DNA from: AWTP1-13 sp963827545
Lineage (GTDB): Bacteria > Pseudomonadota > Alphaproteobacteria > Rhizobiales > Hyphomicrobiaceae
Length of the DNA stretch: 64,000 nucleotides
Reading direction: 5' to 3'
NCBI GenBank assembly: GCA_963827545.1
Contig: CAWHBI010000039.1
Coordinates: 21,864-85,863, forward strand
Position numbers and translations under genes: made by a program. Under the pieces are notes generated by a model. The model saw nothing but the letters and a program-made list of their open reading frames with translations. It searched no databases and was not told the DNA's origin. Every line of letters begins with the position of its first letter. Within the stretch, counting starts at the first letter, position 1. This document shows positions 61,852 to 64,000 of this stretch, in pieces.

Positions 61852-62274
61852 TCATGCGCCAGGCGCCAGCCACGGGTTAAGCAAGGCAACACCCATCGGT
61901 TCGAAATCGACCGTGTTGCGCGTGACCACGGTCAGCCTGTGTGTCAAAGCCGTCGCGGCGATGAGAGCATCGCGTTCCGGTCGTGGATCGGGAACATGCA
62001 AGCTCGCGCACCGCCGTGCGATGGCGACGTCGATCGTCAGGATGCGTGTGGCAAGCCGCGTCAGGACTTCGTGGTGCAGCCACCGACGCAGAATGGCCCC
62101 TTGCAGTGCGTCGCGACGCTCGGTGAGCAGGGTTCCCCGCTCCAGTTCCAAGACTGTCACGACGGAAATCGCATAAAGCTCCGCAGGCGTGTTGGACGCC
62201 CAGGCGCGCACGTTCGCATCCGCTCGCTCCGGCCGGCGAAGTTCCGACACGACATTCGTGTCCAGGAGAAACAT
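61852..62274 (-). CDS. PIN-domain toxin (VapC/FitB type)
   Basis: A 140-residue PIN-domain ribonuclease. The acidic site residues are visible: D5 in 'MFLLDTNVVSEL', E43 in 'TVLELERG', D102 in 'PERDALIAATAL' and D123 in 'TRNTVDFE'. VapC toxins cleave tRNA or rRNA when freed from antitoxin. It overlaps the antitoxin by one base (TGATG), the standard arrangement. The subgroup resembles FitB. Confidence 0.93.
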   Translation of the reverse strand: MFLLDTNVVSELRRPERADANVRAWASNTPAELYAISVVTVLELERGTLLTERRDALQGAILRRWLHHEVLTRLATRILTIDVAIARRCASLHVPDPRPERDALIAATALTHRLTVVTRNTVDFEPMGVALLNPWLAPGA

Positions 62275-62531
62275 CAGTCGAGATCCACGGGACGCGAAAT
62301 GTCATCGCCCATGCGCGGCGGTTCGAAATCGAAGTCGCCTTCTTCCTTTTGCGCCAGCACTTCGAGCAGGCTCGGGCCTGCGCCCAAAAGCTTCTGGTAG
62401 TCTTCAAAGCTGAGCAGGACATGCGCGGGACGCCCGCGGTCGGTGATGATGACCGGCCCCTTGTCCGCCGCTTTCTTGGCGCCCCCGGCATCCTGGTTGA
62501 ACTCGCGGCTCGAAATGGTGGTGATGGCCAT
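62274..62531 (-). CDS. Antitoxin of the Phd/YefM family
   Basis: An 85-residue antitoxin. The N-terminal half has the Phd fold opening 'ISSREFNQDAGGAKKAADKG', then 'VIITDRGRPAHVLLSFEDYQ', which binds DNA, and an acidic C-terminal tail 'GDFDFEPPRMGDDISRPVDL' that would wrap the toxin. ATG 62531 with GGAGAT upstream. It should repress its own promoter together with VapC. Confidence 0.92.
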   Translation of the reverse strand: MAITTISSREFNQDAGGAKKAADKGPVIITDRGRPAHVLLSFEDYQKLLGAGPSLLEVLAQKEEGDFDFEPPRMGDDISRPVDLD

Positions 62532-62583
62532 TGGTGATCTCCATTGACACCTCTACCATCACGATGGCCGCCAATCAAGTATT

Positions 62584-62601
62584 TGTAGTAACATTGCTAC
62601 A
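62584..62601 (-). promoter_or_regulatory. Possible operator of the toxin-antitoxin pair
   Basis: TGTAGTAACATTGCTACA is a near-perfect 18-bp palindrome (14 of 18 positions) 53 bp upstream of the antitoxin start. Its TGTA...TACA ends fit antitoxin operators. It directly abuts the guaA-derived remnant. Confidence 0.45.
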
Positions 62602-62689
62602 TCACTCCCACTCGATCGTCCCCGGCGGCTTCGACGGTCACGTCGTAGACCACGCGGTTGATGCCGTCGGTTGAGGTCACGGCGCGCAA
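62602..62689 (-). pseudogene. Decayed C-terminal tail of guaA (duplicated)
   Basis: On the minus strand this reads 'LRAVTSTDG' then 'INRVVYDVT', one inserted base, then 'SKPPGTIEWE' and TGA. These are the last conserved segments of GMP synthase; the roughly 35 residues normally between the first two blocks are missing. The real guaA end is at 63980-64000. A partial extra copy of this kind is what an element leaves when it inserts at the 3' end of guaA. Confidence 0.75.
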
Positions 62690-62692
62690 TCT

Positions 62693-63142
62693 TCACGTGT
62701 GCGGCTGCAACAGGGACTCGGTTCTTATGAGCCGCAGCGCATCTTCCAGCGTGACGAAGGCATGCAGGCGCCACCACTGGCCGGTGTGCCGATGCCACAT
62801 GAGGTCGAAACGGGTTTCCGCGAGATGCTCTTCCACGTGGTCGAGGCGTGTGAATGCCGAGTTGAATTCCTCCCCAAGATTGTCCGGAAACCCCGAGCGG
62901 TAGCGTGTGGTGAAGCTGTATTTGCTTCCACGCCATTTGCCGAAGATGTCGATTGGGTAGTTGAACTGGGTCGGACGAACCTCGGGCAGAAATCGAGGCT
63001 TCAGCGACTTGGCGATGAAGCGCTCGCAAGCTGCCGCGATCGCGGCCTTTTCCTCTGCGGAGAGCGCCCGAACTCGCACCCACCTAGTCTCGCCCTTCGG
63101 CATCCAAACCATTCGTTGTTTGCTTGGCTCACCTCGCCGCAT
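62693..63142 (-). CDS. DUF3024-like protein
   Basis: A 149-residue protein. Conserved-looking parts are 'KPRFLPEVRPTQFNYPIDIF', 'GKWRGSKYSFTTRYRSGFPD' and 'RFDLMWHRHTGQWWRLHAFV', which fit DUF3024 proteins found in scattered bacterial accessory regions. No catalytic residues can be named. It ends 4 bp from the guaA remnant. Base composition is not obviously different from neighbours. Confidence 0.6.
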   Translation of the reverse strand: MRRGEPSKQRMVWMPKGETRWVRVRALSAEEKAAIAAACERFIAKSLKPRFLPEVRPTQFNYPIDIFGKWRGSKYSFTTRYRSGFPDNLGEEFNSAFTRLDHVEEHLAETRFDLMWHRHTGQWWRLHAFVTLEDALRLIRTESLLQPHT

Positions 63143-63186
63143 ACGCCGTCGGTCCTTGACCCGATGGCGTTCCAGGTGGGGTGGAC

Positions 63187-63951
63187 CTATCTAATCTCCT
63201 CAATATCAATTGAGAACTTGCGATCGTTCTGCACGGCCCGGCGAAACTCTACGGGGTGACCGCGACGAGCCACCCAGCTCCGAATTTGATGTTTGTCAAC
63301 TTCAGGCGTTCGCAACCCAAAGATCACAGTCTTCAGTAGTTGGGCTGGATACTCGCGCAACCCAGGCCCTTGTTGATAGTCGATGATCCGCCACTCCTTT
63401 TCATATGCCCAACCAGAGTGCTTCGTCAGAAAGATCAGATCGACTTGTTTGTCGTGAGGTGTTCTGAAGAAGTCCACATGTGGATACGAATTTGAGTATT
63501 GAGTCTTTTGTGCCTCCCCGAAGACAACCGTTCGGTTGGTGGCTTCGAACTCCAAGCAATAGCCCTTATGATCCGATGCATAGTGGGACCACATCAAGAT
63601 GCTGTCCGGACGTTCCGCAAGACAATACAGGCCGATTTTCGAACGAACGTCGCGGATCACCTGCGCGGTCATCGCCTCCCAGAAACCCGGGGCGCAATGA
63701 CACCATTCTCGATAGATTTCGGTCGCTGCGTGGAGTGCTTGCTTGTGGGTTGCTTGCGGATTCTGCTTTCTGAAGCCTGTAACGATAAGTTCGAAGATTT
63801 CCTCCTCGGTTCCTTGATAGGTAAACCAAGGACAACACTCGAACGGATCATTCAGATCGGCAGGTGGTGCCAACCAAACATGGGAGCCCGAAAACAGAGC
63901 TTCGGAGTGCGGGCCAAGGCGCCCATATTTGTAGAGGCGCTCAACGCTCAT
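63187..63951 (-). CDS. DUF2971-family protein
   Basis: A 254-residue protein. The family pattern is visible: N-terminal 'LYKYGRLGPHSEALFSG', 'WLAPPADLNDPFECCP', central 'LYCLAERPDSILMWSHYASD', 'HKGYCLEFEA' and 'FLTKHSGWAYEKEWRIIDYQ'. DUF2971 proteins are common cargo of mobile and defence-rich islands, with no agreed function. It has a less GC-rich coding sequence than the core genes here. It lies 29 bp inside the true guaA end. Confidence 0.85.
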   Translation of the reverse strand: MSVERLYKYGRLGPHSEALFSGSHVWLAPPADLNDPFECCPWFTYQGTEEEIFELIVTGFRKQNPQATHKQALHAATEIYREWCHCAPGFWEAMTAQVIRDVRSKIGLYCLAERPDSILMWSHYASDHKGYCLEFEATNRTVVFGEAQKTQYSNSYPHVDFFRTPHDKQVDLIFLTKHSGWAYEKEWRIIDYQQGPGLREYPAQLLKTVIFGLRTPEVDKHQIRSWVARRGHPVEFRRAVQNDRKFSIDIEEIR

Positions 63952-63979
63952 GTCGGGTGCTTGCCACCAATCGCGAGCA

Positions 63980-64000
63980 CTACTCCCACTCGATCGTGCC
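63980..64000 (-). CDS. guaA: GMP synthase, 3' end only
   Basis: The window ends within a minus-strand gene whose last codons read G-T-I-E-W-E and TAG (63980-63982). This is the invariant C terminus of glutamine-hydrolysing GMP synthase. The remaining part lies beyond the window. Confidence 0.7.
   Translation of the reverse strand, partial: GTIEWE

Noticed and set aside
1..64000. CRISPR array, rRNA or tRNA genes, prophage structural genes
   Set aside because: I looked for regularly spaced repeats, conserved rRNA segments, tRNA-like cloverleaf ends and phage modules and saw none.

Overview
The window reads as high-GC chromosomal DNA from an alphaproteobacterium, most likely a member of the Hyphomicrobiales (Rhizobiales). 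The best evidence is the run rpmH-rnpA-yidC-engB-(clpN-type gene)-argB-HAD nucleotidase at 35.1-42.4 kb, an order familiar from that group. Supporting signs are an alphaproteobacterial LexA box (GTTC-N7-GTTC) in front of an imuA-imuB-dnaE2 cassette, and many solute-import operons with their own catabolic genes. I cannot fix the genus from sequence alone.

Layout. 0.2-2.1 kb: a class II aldolase-like gene and an orphan NitT/TauT-type binding protein. 2.27-7.9 kb: the LexA-controlled mutagenesis cassette imuA-imuB-dnaE2, followed by a small CxxC protein. 8.1-10.0 kb: a decayed patch with a LysR remnant, a 142-bp palindromic element, a VOC protein and a broken ridA-like gene. 10.0-15.2 kb (minus strand): an ABC importer (two permeases, one ATPase) in one run with two amidohydrolases, one frameshifted, and a Rieske ferredoxin. 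15.3-21.4 kb (plus strand): a NitT-type binding protein, then a ferric-type ABC importer (double permease, ATPase, alpha/beta hydrolase, binding protein). 21.4-27.7 kb: HAD hydrolase, outer-membrane-type protein, MarR regulator and an indolepyruvate oxidoreductase pair whose second gene is split by a palindromic repeat. 28.3-34.7 kb (minus strand): Crp/Fnr regulator, glpD, an orphan histidine kinase, a mercuric-reductase-like flavoprotein and a TVP38/VTT membrane protein.

34.9-42.4 kb is the core housekeeping block. Its YidC carries a C-terminal extension that looks like a degenerate J domain, and its Clp-N protein has no ATPase but has a C-terminal membrane segment. 42.4-46.7 kb and 57.0-61.5 kb repeat one design: a DAO-type flavoprotein followed by a complete TRAP transporter (dctP-dctQ-dctM). 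Between them lie a frameshifted vanadium-haloperoxidase/PAP2 gene, a YHS protein, a winged-helix/TPR regulator, a LuxR regulator beside an acyl-ligase remnant, small exported proteins, a methyltransferase, an enolase-superfamily enzyme and a bactofilin.

The right end, 61.7-64.0 kb, looks like an integration hot spot at the 3' end of guaA. The last 21 bases encode the GuaA C terminus, a decayed guaA tail lies 1.3 kb inward, and a third shorter match lies 0.9 kb further in. Between them sit a Phd/VapC toxin-antitoxin pair, a DUF3024-like gene and a DUF2971-like gene.

A second theme is short palindromic repeats inside reading frames: they separate the signal-peptide core of a ferric binding protein from its start codon, split the oxidoreductase beta gene, extend the N terminus of a HAD nucleotidase, and encode the last residues of the oxidoreductase alpha protein.
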